The notes under the pieces: model-generated
What the model saw: only the letters and a program-made list of their open reading frames with translations
The model's database searches: none
What the model was told of the DNA's origin: nothing
In this document: positions 20,506-28,413 of the stretch, in pieces
Numbering within the stretch: position 1 is the first letter of the stretch
Layout: each line of letters begins with the position of its first letter
Position numbers and translations under genes: made by a program
Assembly: GCF_014084125.1 (NCBI RefSeq)
Contig: NZ_CP048405.1
Coordinates: 2,232,001-2,296,000, forward strand
Reading direction: 5' to 3'
Source: Streptacidiphilus sp. PB12-B1b
GTDB lineage: Bacteria > Actinomycetota > Actinomycetes > Streptomycetales > Streptomycetaceae
DNA length: 64,000 bases

Positions 20506-20519
20506 GGGCAGGATGGCAG
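20506..20519 (+). promoter_or_regulatory. Putative -10 region of the ROK kinase gene
   Basis: GGGCAGGATGGCAG (20506-20519) includes CAGGAT, close to the streptomycete -10 TAGGAT. The same 14 nt precede the next gene (21718-21731), which suggests a shared promoter element and argues against using the ATG inside it as a start codon. Confidence 0.45.
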
Positions 20520-20545
20520 GCAGACGACGGCGGAAGGGACGGAAC

Positions 20546-21634
20546 GTGAGCGGCGCGTACACCCGGACAGGCACCAGGCGCACGGTGCGCACGTCCACCC
20601 GGCGCGACGGCGCTCCCCGCCCCGGCCTGCTGCGGCTGCCCACCGTCGGCATCGACATCGGCGGCACGAAGATCGCCGCCGGGGTGGTGGACGGCGAGGG
20701 CCGCATCCGCGAGCAGCTGCGCACCGAGACCCCGGACCGCTCCAAGAGCCCCAAGGTGGTCGAGGACACCATCACCGAACTGGTGCTGGACCTCGCCGAC
20801 CGGCACGACGTCCACGCGGTGGGCATCGGCGCGGCCGGGTTCGTGGACGCCGACCGGGCCCGGGTGCTGTTCGCCCCGCACCTGTCCTGGCGCAACGAGC
20901 CGCTGCGGGACGCCCTCAGCGCCCGGCTGCGGCTGCCGGTCGTGGTCGAGAACGACGCCAACGCGGCGGCCTGGGCCGAGTGGCGCTTCGGCGCGGGCGC
21001 GGGCCAGGACCAGCTGGTCATGGTCAACCTGGGCACCGGCATCGGCGGCGCGATCGTCCGCGACGGCCGGGTCGAGCGCGGTCGGCACGGCATGGCGGGG
21101 GAGTTCGGCCACATGACCGTGGTTCCCGGCGGGCACCGCTGCCCGTGCGGCAACCGGGGCTGCTGGGAGCAGTACTCCTCGGGGAACGCCCTGGTCCGGG
21201 AGGCGCGGGAGCTGGCCGCCGCGGAGTCGCCGGTGGCCCAGCCGCTGCTGGACCGGGTCGGCGGCGACGCCTCCGCGATCACCGGGCCGCTGGTGACCGA
21301 GGCCGCCCAGCAGGGCGACGCGGTCGCGGTCGAGCTGCTCCAGGAGATGGGCCACTGGCTGGGCCTGGGCATCGCCAACCTGGCCGCGGCGCTCGACCCG
21401 GGCCGGTTCGTCATCGGCGGCGGCGTGTCGGCCGCGGGCGAACTGCTGCTGGGCCCGGCCCGGGAGGCGTTCCGGCGCAACCTCACCGGGCGCGGCTTCC
21501 GGCCCGAGGCGGACATCGTGCTGGCCCAGCTGGGCAACGAGGCGGGCCTGGTCGGCGCGGCCGACCTGGCCCGGCAGGTGGCCCGGCGGTTCCGCACGGT
21601 CAAGCGCAGCCGGGTCGAGCGCCCGCACCACTGA
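20546..21634 (+). CDS. ROK family glucokinase
   Basis: The 362-aa sugar kinase has the ATP-binding DIGGTKIAAGVV, a second phosphate site LGTGIGGAIV, the ROK zinc motif (GHRCPCGNRGCWEQY), and a catalytic Asp in VVENDANAAAWAEW. It lacks an N-terminal helix-turn-helix, so it is a kinase rather than a ROK repressor. An N-terminal basic extension of about 35 residues precedes the kinase domain. GTG at 20546 is preferred because it follows GGAAGG, whereas an ATG at 20513 lies within a promoter-like box. It is likely a second glucokinase besides the main GlkA. Confidence 0.85.
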   Translation: MSGAYTRTGTRRTVRTSTRRDGAPRPGLLRLPTVGIDIGGTKIAAGVVDGEGRIREQLRTETPDRSKSPKVVEDTITELVLDLADRHDVHAVGIGAAGFVDADRARVLFAPHLSWRNEPLRDALSARLRLPVVVENDANAAAWAEWRFGAGAGQDQLVMVNLGTGIGGAIVRDGRVERGRHGMAGEFGHMTVVPGGHRCPCGNRGCWEQYSSGNALVREARELAAAESPVAQPLLDRVGGDASAITGPLVTEAAQQGDAVAVELLQEMGHWLGLGIANLAAALDPGRFVIGGGVSAAGELLLGPAREAFRRNLTGRGFRPEADIVLAQLGNEAGLVGAADLARQVARRFRTVKRSRVERPHH

Positions 21635-21717
21635 CCGCCGCCGCTGATCGGAGCCGCCGCCTGCGCAGGGTGGTGCAGGAAGTACCCCCCTGTTCGTCGG
21701 ACGGACGCCGGCCGCTG

Positions 21718-21731
21718 GGGCAGGATGGCAG
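21718..21731 (+). promoter_or_regulatory. Putative -10 region of the metallo-hydrolase gene
   Basis: This is the second copy of GGGCAGGATGGCAG, 46 nt before the ATG at 21764; the CAGGAT resembles TAGGAT. Confidence 0.45.
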
Positions 21732-21763
21732 CGGAAGATCGTCTGTGAGGGAAGGACAGCACC

Positions 21764-22402
21764 ATGCGGCTCACCAAGTTCGGCCACGCCTGCGTACGGC
21801 TGGAGAAGGACGGGGGCGTCCTCGTCCTGGATCCCGGTGTCTTCAGCGAGGCGGACGCCCTGGACGGGGCCGACGCGGTCCTGATCACGCACGAGCACGC
21901 CGACCACTTCGAGGAGGCCCGGCTGCGGGCCGCCGCCGAGGCCAATCCGGCGCTGGTGATCTGGACCAACGGCGCGGTCGCCGACCAGCTCACCGGGCTC
22001 GGCGAGGGCCGGGTGCGCCGGGTCGGCCACGGGGACGCCTTCACCGCCGCCGGGTTCGACGTCGAGGTCCACGGCGAGTGGCACGCCGAGATCCACCCGG
22101 AGATCCCGCGCATCGGCAATGTCGGTTTCGCCGTGGACGGCGAGGTGTTCCACCCCGGCGACGCGCTGACCGTCCCGGAGCGGGAGATCGGCACGCTGCT
22201 GCTGCCGGTGCACGCGCCCTGGTCCAAGACGGCCGAGGTGGTGGACTACGCCCGGGCCGTCGGCGCCTCCCGGGCCTTCGCCCTGCACGACGTGCTGCTC
22301 AGCGAGGTCGGCCTGGGCCTGGTGCAGAACTTCGTCGGGATGTTCGCCAAGGAGACCGACTACCGGCGGCTGGCCCCGGGCGAGAGCGTCGACCTGGGCT
22401 GA
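21764..22402 (+). CDS. Metallo-beta-lactamase-fold hydrolase (UlaG-like)
   Basis: The 212-aa cytoplasmic protein is of the metal-dependent hydrolase group related to UlaG. The zinc motif THEHADHF lies near residue 43, with the N-terminal KFGHACVRL signature and FHPGDAL near 124. The physiological substrate is unknown; relatives act on lactones or phosphodiesters. The ATG has GGAAGGA about 8 nt upstream. It probably has its own promoter resembling that of the upstream glucokinase gene. Confidence 0.85.
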   Translation: MRLTKFGHACVRLEKDGGVLVLDPGVFSEADALDGADAVLITHEHADHFEEARLRAAAEANPALVIWTNGAVADQLTGLGEGRVRRVGHGDAFTAAGFDVEVHGEWHAEIHPEIPRIGNVGFAVDGEVFHPGDALTVPEREIGTLLLPVHAPWSKTAEVVDYARAVGASRAFALHDVLLSEVGLGLVQNFVGMFAKETDYRRLAPGESVDLG

Positions 22403-22417
22403 CGCCCGCGCCGGGGC

Positions 22418-23041
22418 CTACCCGGCGGTGGACGAGGTCAGGAACGGGCGCAGGAACCCGGACTCCAGCCGTACCACCAGCGGCGGGCCCCAGCGCCTGG
22501 CGGCCAGCAGCACCGGCACGGCCACGCCCGCGCCCAGGACGAATCCGGCCAGCACGTCGTGCGGGTAGTGCGCGCCCACCCAGATCCGGGCGAAGCCCAT
22601 GGCCAGCGCGCACAGCGTCGCCACCGCCCCCAGCCGGCGGCCGACCAGCCACAGCGCGGCAGCCGAGGCGGCGGCGATGGCCGAGTGGTTGCTGGGGAAG
22701 GACCAGTCGCCGACGCCCGGGCAGGGCTGGATGGTCAGCGGCGAGGTGATCACCTGGCAGGGTCTGGCCTCGTCGAAGACGCTCTTGACCAGGTCGTTGA
22801 CGATGTAGGCGGCCACCACGGCGACCGGCACGGCCAGCGCCGCCGCCATCGCGGCGGCGCTGCCGGCCTGCCGGGCCCGCCACCAGCCGGCGACCATCAG
22901 CAGGGCGAAGACGCCCAGGCCGAAACTGGCGTAGCCGGACACCAGGGAGTCGAACCAGTGCGGGGCGTCGGCCGCCCGGGTGATGAACCAGTGGTAGAGG
23001 CCCCCGTCGATGGCGGAGCCGTCCAGGGCGAGTTCGGTCAC
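22418..23041 (-). CDS. PAP2 family phosphatase (membrane)
   Basis: The 207-aa polytopic membrane phosphatase carries the three PAP2 motifs: KSVFDEARP, PSNHSA and RIWVGAHYPHDVLAG. It has about five hydrophobic segments. Such enzymes dephosphorylate undecaprenyl pyrophosphate or phosphatidic acid on the outer membrane face. The GTG start follows GGAG, which overlaps the end of the DedA gene 7 nt upstream, so the two are coupled. Pairing with a DedA protein, a family that recycles undecaprenyl phosphate, makes lipid-carrier recycling the likely job (inference). Confidence 0.88.
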   Translation of the reverse strand: MTELALDGSAIDGGLYHWFITRAADAPHWFDSLVSGYASFGLGVFALLMVAGWWRARQAGSAAAMAAALAVPVAVVAAYIVNDLVKSVFDEARPCQVITSPLTIQPCPGVGDWSFPSNHSAIAAASAAALWLVGRRLGAVATLCALAMGFARIWVGAHYPHDVLAGFVLGAGVAVPVLLAARRWGPPLVVRLESGFLRPFLTSSTAG

Positions 23042-23048
23042 GTGTCGT

Positions 23049-23705
23049 CTACTCCGTGGACTTGGCGGGCTTGCGGCTGCGCAGCAGCTCCAGCGCGATC
23101 GGGGTCACCGACACCAGCACGATCAGGGCGATGATCGGCAGAAGGTAGGTGTCGATGTTGGGGATGGTGTTGCCGAGCGCGTACCCGGCCAGCGTGACGC
23201 CGACCGCCCAGACCGCGCCGCCGACGATCTGCCAGACGGTGAAGGTCCGCAGCGGCACGTTCAGCGCACCGGCCATCGGGTTGAGCACGGTGCGCACCAC
23301 CGGGATGAAGCGGCCCAGCACGATCGCCTTGGCGTGCCCGTAGGTGGCCAGGATCTCCTCGGCGCGCTCCGCGCCCGCCCGCAGGTGCCGGTTGCCGCTG
23401 CGGGCCAGCAGCGGCCTGCCGCCCTTCTGCCCGATCAGGTAGCCGACCTGCGCCCCCAGCAGTGCCCCGGCGACGGCGCAGGCCAGCACCGCGGGCAGGT
23501 TCAGGTGGACGCCGTCCCTGCTGGTGGTGCACAGCAGCCCGGCGGTGAACAGCAGCGAGTCGCCGGGCAGGAAGAAGCCGACCAGCAGCCCGGTCTCGGC
23601 GAAGAGGATGAAGAACACGCCCGCTGCGCCGAAGGCGGCCAGCAGCGAGTTCGCGCTCAGCGGGTTCACCGCCAGATGCATCAGCGCCGTGGGGTCCGGG
23701 GCCAT
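23049..23705 (-). CDS. DedA family membrane protein
   Basis: The 218-aa inner-membrane protein has the DedA/SNARE-associated pattern: FAETGLLVGFFLPGDSLLF, then GAQVGYLIGQKGGRPLL, and GRFIPVVRTVLNPMAGALNVPL. DedA proteins move undecaprenyl phosphate or phospholipids across the membrane and support membrane potential. The ATG at 23705 is used; GGAG lies upstream, with a nearby GTG at 23714 as an alternative. It is followed by PAP2 and is divergent from a BlaI-type repressor whose likely operator lies between them. Confidence 0.88.
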   Translation of the reverse strand: MAPDPTALMHLAVNPLSANSLLAAFGAAGVFFILFAETGLLVGFFLPGDSLLFTAGLLCTTSRDGVHLNLPAVLACAVAGALLGAQVGYLIGQKGGRPLLARSGNRHLRAGAERAEEILATYGHAKAIVLGRFIPVVRTVLNPMAGALNVPLRTFTVWQIVGGAVWAVGVTLAGYALGNTIPNIDTYLLPIIALIVLVSVTPIALELLRSRKPAKSTE

Positions 23706-23769
23706 GGACGTCACACTCCTGCCGTGGTGGACACTGTTCCGTGGCCGGGTGACAGCCCGGCCTTGTCGT

Positions 23770-23805
23770 CTACATACGTGTAGTCGATCCGTGCCACTGT
23801 AGTTG
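23770..23805. promoter_or_regulatory. Candidate BlaI-type operator
   Basis: CTACA-TACG-TGTAG (23770-23783) is a dyad matching the TACA/TGTA half-sites known for BlaI/MecI repressors, followed by another TGTAG half-site at 23799-23803. It lies between divergent dedA and the BlaI-type gene, so it may control both. Confidence 0.5.
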
Positions 23806-23863
23806 ATGTCAGCGGCCGTCCCCGTCACCGGCGGGTCCGGGCGGTCCGGGAGGCGGGAGTCCC

Positions 23864-24280
23864 TTGGTGATGGTCGGACCGCAGCGACGGCACCCCGGCG
23901 AGCTGGAGGCCGGGGTCCTGGCCGTGCTGTGGTCCGCCGACGGCCCGCTCGCCCCCGGCGACATCCAGCGCGCCCTCGGCGGGGGGCTGGCCCGCACCAC
24001 CGTCAACACCATCCTCACCCGGCTGCACGGCAAGGGCGTGGTCACCCGCACGCGTGTCGGCCGCGCCTACGCCTACGCCCCGGCGCGCGAGGCCCAGGAC
24101 GCGCCCGGCCTGGCCGCCCGCCGGATGCGCTCCGAGCTGGAGCGGACCGCCGACCGGGCCACCGTCCTGGCCCGCTTCGTCTCCGGCCTCAGCCCGGACG
24201 ACGAACAACTGCTGCGGGAACTGCTCGACCACGACCCCGACAGCGACGGCCCCGACAGCGACAGCCCCGGCGCCGGGTGA
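23864..24280 (+). CDS. BlaI/MecI/CopY family transcriptional repressor
   Basis: The 138-aa winged-helix repressor has the helix-turn-helix region GDIQRALGGGLARTTVNTIL and RLHGKGVVTRTRVGRAYAY, with a C-terminal dimerisation helix (DRATVLARFVSGLSPDDEQLL). The start is uncertain among TTG 23864, GTG 23867 and ATG 23870; a GGGAG lies upstream. Family members usually sit beside an M56 peptidase that inactivates them. Here no M56 gene adjoins; the only one in the window is at 57317-58258. The C-terminus ends in a short DSDGPDSDSPG tail. Confidence 0.87.
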   Translation: MVMVGPQRRHPGELEAGVLAVLWSADGPLAPGDIQRALGGGLARTTVNTILTRLHGKGVVTRTRVGRAYAYAPAREAQDAPGLAARRMRSELERTADRATVLARFVSGLSPDDEQLLRELLDHDPDSDGPDSDSPGAG

Positions 24281-24290
24281 GAATGGACGC

Positions 24291-24707
24291 ATGGCCTTCT
24301 CCACGACCACCTTCGAACTCACCACCGGCGGCCGCGAGGCAACGGTGGACATCACCGAGCGCTGCGCCGCCTTCCTGCGGGAGGTCGCGCCCGGCGGGGA
24401 CGGCCTGCTGAACGTCTTCGTCCCGCACGCCACGGCCGGGGTCGCCGTCATCGAGACCGGCGCGGGCAGCGACGACGACCTGCTGGCGGCGCTGCGCGCG
24501 CTGCTCCCGGCGGACGACCGCTGGCAGCACCGGCACGGCAGCCCCGGCCACGGCCGGGACCACGTGCTGCCCGGCCTGGTCGCGCCGCACGCCACGCTGC
24601 CGGTGGTCGGCGGCCGGATGGCGCTGGGCACCTGGCAGTCGGTGGTGCTGGTGGACACCAACGGCGACAACCCCAGGCGTACCGTGCGGCTCTCGTTCCT
24701 CGGCTGA
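24291..24707 (+). CDS. YjbQ family protein (UPF0047)
   Basis: The 138-aa protein belongs to the YjbQ/UPF0047 family, some members of which can make thiamine phosphate as a side reaction; the true role is unknown. The signature includes FVPHATAGVAVIETG, HRHGSPGHGRDHVLPGLVAPH and the C-terminal LGTWQSVVLVDTNGD. The ATG lies 10 nt after the stop of the repressor gene without a strong ribosome-binding site, so they are probably coupled by position. Confidence 0.88.
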   Translation: MAFSTTTFELTTGGREATVDITERCAAFLREVAPGGDGLLNVFVPHATAGVAVIETGAGSDDDLLAALRALLPADDRWQHRHGSPGHGRDHVLPGLVAPHATLPVVGGRMALGTWQSVVLVDTNGDNPRRTVRLSFLG

Positions 24708-24870
24708 ACCGCGCCCGCCGCGCCGCCGTTGACGTTTCGCGGCGTTTTGCCCGGCTGCGCATGACACGTGGGTGGGAATTCTTGGCATGAACACTTTGCG
24801 GGGACGTTACTGACTGGTATCAAGAGTGTGGCACCTGATCCGGTGTCACATTCCCGCCGTGGAGGCCCCC

Positions 24871-25683
24871 ATGCGCAGACCCCGCGCACGCTCTCTCCGC
24901 ACCACCAGCGCCGCCGCCCTCTCCGTCCTCGTCCTCGGCGTCACCGGCCTGGCCGCCGCCCCGGCCAACGCCGCCGCCACCGGCTACGCGGCCCTGGGGG
25001 ACTCCTACTCCTCCGGCGTCGGATCCGGGAGCTACATCAGCTCCAGCGGTGACTGCGAACAGAGCACCCTGGCCTACGCCTACCTGTGGCAGAAGGCCAA
25101 CAAGCCCTCCTCGTTCGACTTCGCCGCCTGTTCCGGCGCGACCACCTCGGACGTGCTGAGCAGCCAGCTCTCCGGCCTGAACTCCTCCACCGGGCTGGTC
25201 AGCATCAGCATCGGCGGCAACGACGCCGGCTTCTCCGACACCATGGAGACCTGCGTGCTGGACGGCACCAGCTCCTGCCTCAGCGCCGTGGCCACCGCCG
25301 AGAACTTCGCCACCACCCAGCTGCCCGCCAAGCTGGCCGCCGTCTACGCGGCGATCCGCAAGGACGCCCCCAACGCCCATGTGGTGGTCCTCGACTACCC
25401 GCACCTCTACCAGGTGCCCGGCGACTGCCTGTTCGGCATCAGCGACACCTCGCGCAACGCCATCAACGGCGCCGCCGACACCCTGGACAGCGTCATCGAC
25501 ACCCAGGCCACCGCCGCCGGTTTCACCTTCGCGGACGTGCGCTCGGCCTTCAACAACCACGAGATCTGCTCCGACAGCGCCTGGCTGCACAGCACCACGC
25601 TGCCCATAGACGAGTCCTACCACCCCACCTCCACCGGCCAGGCCGACGGCTACCTGCCCGTCTTCACCGCGGCTGCCGGGTAG
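24871..25683 (+). CDS. Secreted SGNH/GDSL-family hydrolase
   Basis: The 270-aa exported esterase/lipase begins with a signal peptide (RRPRARSLRTTSAAALSVLV, then cleavage after PANA, about residue 30). The mature protein has the block-I motif YAALGDSYSSGVG with the nucleophilic serine, the block-III motif SISIGGNDAGF, and the C-terminal DESYHPTSTGQADGYLP with the catalytic histidine. Cysteines suited to disulfides occur in three pairs. It resembles streptomycete extracellular SGNH esterases and phospholipases. ATG 24871 follows GGAGG; an in-frame ATG at 24826 would spoil the signal peptide. It is monocistronic. Confidence 0.9.
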   Translation: MRRPRARSLRTTSAAALSVLVLGVTGLAAAPANAAATGYAALGDSYSSGVGSGSYISSSGDCEQSTLAYAYLWQKANKPSSFDFAACSGATTSDVLSSQLSGLNSSTGLVSISIGGNDAGFSDTMETCVLDGTSSCLSAVATAENFATTQLPAKLAAVYAAIRKDAPNAHVVVLDYPHLYQVPGDCLFGISDTSRNAINGAADTLDSVIDTQATAAGFTFADVRSAFNNHEICSDSAWLHSTTLPIDESYHPTSTGQADGYLPVFTAAAG

Positions 25684-25715
25684 CAGCGCTCGGGCCACCC
25701 CGCGGATACTGGGGT

Positions 25716-26195
25716 GTGACCCACGACCAGCAGGACAGCGCCTCCGCCCGCCCGGCCTTCATCCACCATGTCGAGCTGTGGACGGACGACCTGTCCACCA
25801 CCGAGCGCCAGTGGGGCCCCGTCCTGCTGGCGCTCGGCTGCGAGCCGTACCAGCACTGGGACGTCGGCCGCAGCTGGCGGCGGGACGGCAGCTACGTGGT
25901 GTTCGAGCAGTCGCCGGACCTGCGGCCCGGCGGCCACGACCGGCTCCGGGCCGGGATCAACCACCTGGCCGTGCGCGGCGAGCGGGCGCCGGTGCTGGCC
26001 GCCGCGCTGGCGGCGGGCTGGACGGTCCGGACCGAGACCGACCGCGCCGTGCACCTGGTGGACGGTCAGGGGTTCGAGCTGGAGGTCGTCCACGCCGAGC
26101 CCGAGCCCGTCCCTGAGCCTGTCCCTGAGCCCGGGCCCGGCGGCAGCGCGGCGGCCGGGCCGGACGCCGAGCCCGGCAGCCCGGCGGGCGGCTGA
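25716..26195 (+). CDS. Small VOC family protein
   Basis: The 159-aa protein is a single VOC module (IHHVELWTDDLSTTERQWG to QGFELEVVHAEP), followed by a low-complexity PEPVPEPVPEPGPG tail and a Gly/Ala-rich end. The GTG start directly begins a typical N-terminus. Its last 130 nt overlap, in antisense, the 3' end of the acyl-CoA synthetase gene. The function is unknown, as for most VOC proteins. Confidence in the domain is good; confidence in the tail being translated is lower. Confidence 0.7.
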   Translation: MTHDQQDSASARPAFIHHVELWTDDLSTTERQWGPVLLALGCEPYQHWDVGRSWRRDGSYVVFEQSPDLRPGGHDRLRAGINHLAVRGERAPVLAAALAAGWTVRTETDRAVHLVDGQGFELEVVHAEPEPVPEPVPEPGPGGSAAAGPDAEPGSPAGG

Positions 26196-28054
26196 CCCGC
26201 GCGTCCCGGGCGTTGGCCGGGGCCCGGCTGCGGGGCGTAGAGCGCGGCGATGTCCGCGGCGCAGGCCCGGGCCACGGCCCGGCGGCGGAGCTTCAGCGAC
26301 GGCGTGAGCAGCCCGTCCCCCTGGGTGAACTCCCCGGGCAGCACCCGGAACGAGCGGATGGACTCGGCCCGGGAGACCGCGGTGTTGGCGGCGGCCACCG
26401 CGCGCTGCAGCTCCGCGTGCAGATCCGGGTCGTGCCGGGCGTCGGCGGGCAGCAGCTGCGGCTTGCCGCGCTGCCGCTGCCAGTGCGCGAGCGCGTCCCG
26501 GTCCAGGGTCAGCAGCGCGGCCACATAGGGCCGGTTGTCGCCGACCACCATGCACTGCGACACCAGCGGATGCACCCGGACCCGCTCCTCGAGGACCGCC
26601 GGGGCGACGCTCTTGCCGCTGCTGGTGACGATGATCTCCTTCTTGCGGCCGGTGATGCTGAGGTAGCCGTCGGCGTCCAGGTGGCCCAGGTCCCCGGTGG
26701 CCAGCCATCCTTGACGCAGCGTCAACTGTGTTGCCTCGGGCGGCCCGAGGTAGCCCTGGAAGACCTGGCCGCCGTGCACCCAGACCTCGCCGTCGTCGGC
26801 GATGCGCACCGTGGTGCCCGGCACCGGTCTGCCCACGGTGCCGAAGCGGGTGCGGTCCGGGGGGTTGGCGGTGACGGCGGCGGTGGACTCGGTCAGGCCG
26901 TAGCCCTCGTACACGGTGATGCCCGCGCCCGCGTAGAACAGCCCCAGCTCGCGGCTCATCGCCGAGCCGCCGGACATGGCGTACCTGGTCCGGCCGCCGA
27001 GCGCGGCCCGGATCCGGCTGTACACCAGGCGGTCGTACACCTGGTGCTGCAACCGCAGCCCCGGCGAGGGGCCCGGCCCGTCGCCGAAGGCGTGCCGCTC
27101 CACGGCGGCGGCGTAGCGCACCGCCAGCTCCACCGCCTTCTCGAACGCCCCCGCCCGGCCCGCCTCCTCGGCGGCCATCCGGGCCCGCTGCAGCAGCTTC
27201 TCGAAGACGTAGGGGACGGCGGGCAGGAACGTCGGCCGGAACGACGCCAGCGCGGGCACCAGCCGGTCCGGGGCCAGGCTGGGCTCGTGGGCCAGGCAGA
27301 TGCCCGCCCGCAACGCGGTGACCTGCACCATCCGCGCGAAGACGTGCGCCAGCGGCAGGAACAGCAGGGCCGAGGGCACCTCCGACCCCTGCTGGCGGAA
27401 GATGTCCTGGTAGCGGGCGATGAGGTTGTCGGCCTCGGCGGCGAAGTTGGCGTGCGTCAGCAGGCAGCCCTTGGGGCGGCCGGTGGTGCCCGAGGTGTAG
27501 ATGACGGTCGCCACCGACTGCGGTGCCACCGAGTACCGGTGCCGGTGCACCAGTTCGTCCGGAACCCCGCGCCCGGCGTTGGCCAGCTGCTTGAAGGCCC
27601 CCGCGTCCACCTGCCAGATGCTGCGCAGCCGAGGCAGGGCGTCGCAGACCGCGCCCACCGTCATCGCGTGCTCCTCGTGCTCCACCACGCAGGCCACGGC
27701 CTGCGAGTCGGCCAGGATCCAACGCACCTGCTCGGCCGAGGCGGTGGGGTACACCGGGACGCTCTGGGCCCCGATGGTCCACAGGGCGTAGTCCAGCACC
27801 GTCCACTCGTAGCGGGTGCGGGACATCAGCGCGACCCGGTCGCCGAAGCGGACGCCCTGGTGCAGCAGCCCCTTGGCGATGGCGAGCACCTCGTCACGGA
27901 AGCCGGCCGCGCTGACCCGGAGCCAACTGCCGTCCTCCGCACGGCGGGCGAGGGCGACCCGGTCCGGGGTCTCCGCGGCGGCGGCGAAGACGGAGTCCGC
28001 CAGTCCGCCGGTGCGCAGCGGCTCCGCCAGCGCCGGTGTCGCAAACTCCCGCAC
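26066..28054 (-). CDS. fadD: AMP-dependent long-chain acyl-CoA synthetase
   Basis: The 662-aa adenylate-forming enzyme activates fatty acids as acyl-CoA via acyl-AMP. It has the P-loop ATIYTSGTTGRPKGC-type sequence VIYTSGTTGRPKGCLLTHANF-region near residue 188, the YEGYGLTESTAAV core motif near 378, GWLATGDLGHLDADG near 452, and the catalytic lysine in GRKKEII near 470. It belongs to the FadD15/long-chain group. The GTG start has GAGGGAG upstream, and a perfect hairpin sits 24 nt before it. The C-terminal 55 residues are Gly/Pro/Ser-rich low complexity, overlapping the VOC gene. Confidence 0.92.
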   Translation of the reverse strand: MREFATPALAEPLRTGGLADSVFAAAAETPDRVALARRAEDGSWLRVSAAGFRDEVLAIAKGLLHQGVRFGDRVALMSRTRYEWTVLDYALWTIGAQSVPVYPTASAEQVRWILADSQAVACVVEHEEHAMTVGAVCDALPRLRSIWQVDAGAFKQLANAGRGVPDELVHRHRYSVAPQSVATVIYTSGTTGRPKGCLLTHANFAAEADNLIARYQDIFRQQGSEVPSALLFLPLAHVFARMVQVTALRAGICLAHEPSLAPDRLVPALASFRPTFLPAVPYVFEKLLQRARMAAEEAGRAGAFEKAVELAVRYAAAVERHAFGDGPGPSPGLRLQHQVYDRLVYSRIRAALGGRTRYAMSGGSAMSRELGLFYAGAGITVYEGYGLTESTAAVTANPPDRTRFGTVGRPVPGTTVRIADDGEVWVHGGQVFQGYLGPPEATQLTLRQGWLATGDLGHLDADGYLSITGRKKEIIVTSSGKSVAPAVLEERVRVHPLVSQCMVVGDNRPYVAALLTLDRDALAHWQRQRGKPQLLPADARHDPDLHAELQRAVAAANTAVSRAESIRSFRVLPGEFTQGDGLLTPSLKLRRRAVARACAADIAALYAPQPGPGQRPGRAGQPPAGLPGSASGPAAALPPGPGSGTGSGTGSGSAWTTSSSNP

Positions 28055-28413
28055 GGGCGCTCTCCCTCAGTCACCGAGCCCTGCCGCACCGTTGCGGCAG
28101 GGCTTGTAAGTTACTGGAGATTAACCACGACGGGCAGAGGTACGACCGATCTCTCCACGCGATCTCCGCAGCCCAGCCCGCTGTCGTCCGGTGCCGCCGG
28201 GGGCCGTCGTCGGCTCGTGGACGAACCGCCGCCCGCCGCCGTCGCGGGCTCCGTCGAATCCTCGTCCCGGGCTCGAACCGGCGCACAGGTGAGGAGTAGG
28301 CTCGCCGCGAATCACTGGTAGCTTGTGCGCCCGAACCTGTCGTCGTGTCGCGTCCGTGTCCGCCAGCACCTGTGCGGTCGGTCGGTCCTGAGCCGGTCTG
28401 TCCGGGGGAGTCC
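28055..28413. promoter_or_regulatory. Divergent fadD / cvnA region with fadD leader hairpin
   Basis: In this 359-bp gap no gene is seen. GCCCTGCCGCA (28078-28088) and TGCGGCAGGGC (28093-28103) form a perfect 11-bp dyad with a 4-nt centre, just upstream of the fadD start. Next to it is an AT-rich patch (28104-28125) that could be the fadD core promoter. The remainder is GC-rich without clear signals. Confidence 0.5.

Noticed and set aside
20513-20545. ATG at 20513 as the glucokinase start
   Set aside because: It lies within a 14-nt box repeated before the next gene and looks like part of a -10 region, with no ribosome-binding site at proper distance.
18811-22227. Minus-strand frame of over 1100 codons opposite pucR and the glucokinase
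   Set aside because: Composition is that of an antisense shadow (Ser/Pro/Arg then Gly/Gln/Val-rich), with three well-recognised genes on the other strand.
26101-26160. GAGCCCGTCCCT-type repeats as a CRISPR or binding-site array
   Set aside because: Short irregular repeats within coding low-complexity sequence; no spacers.
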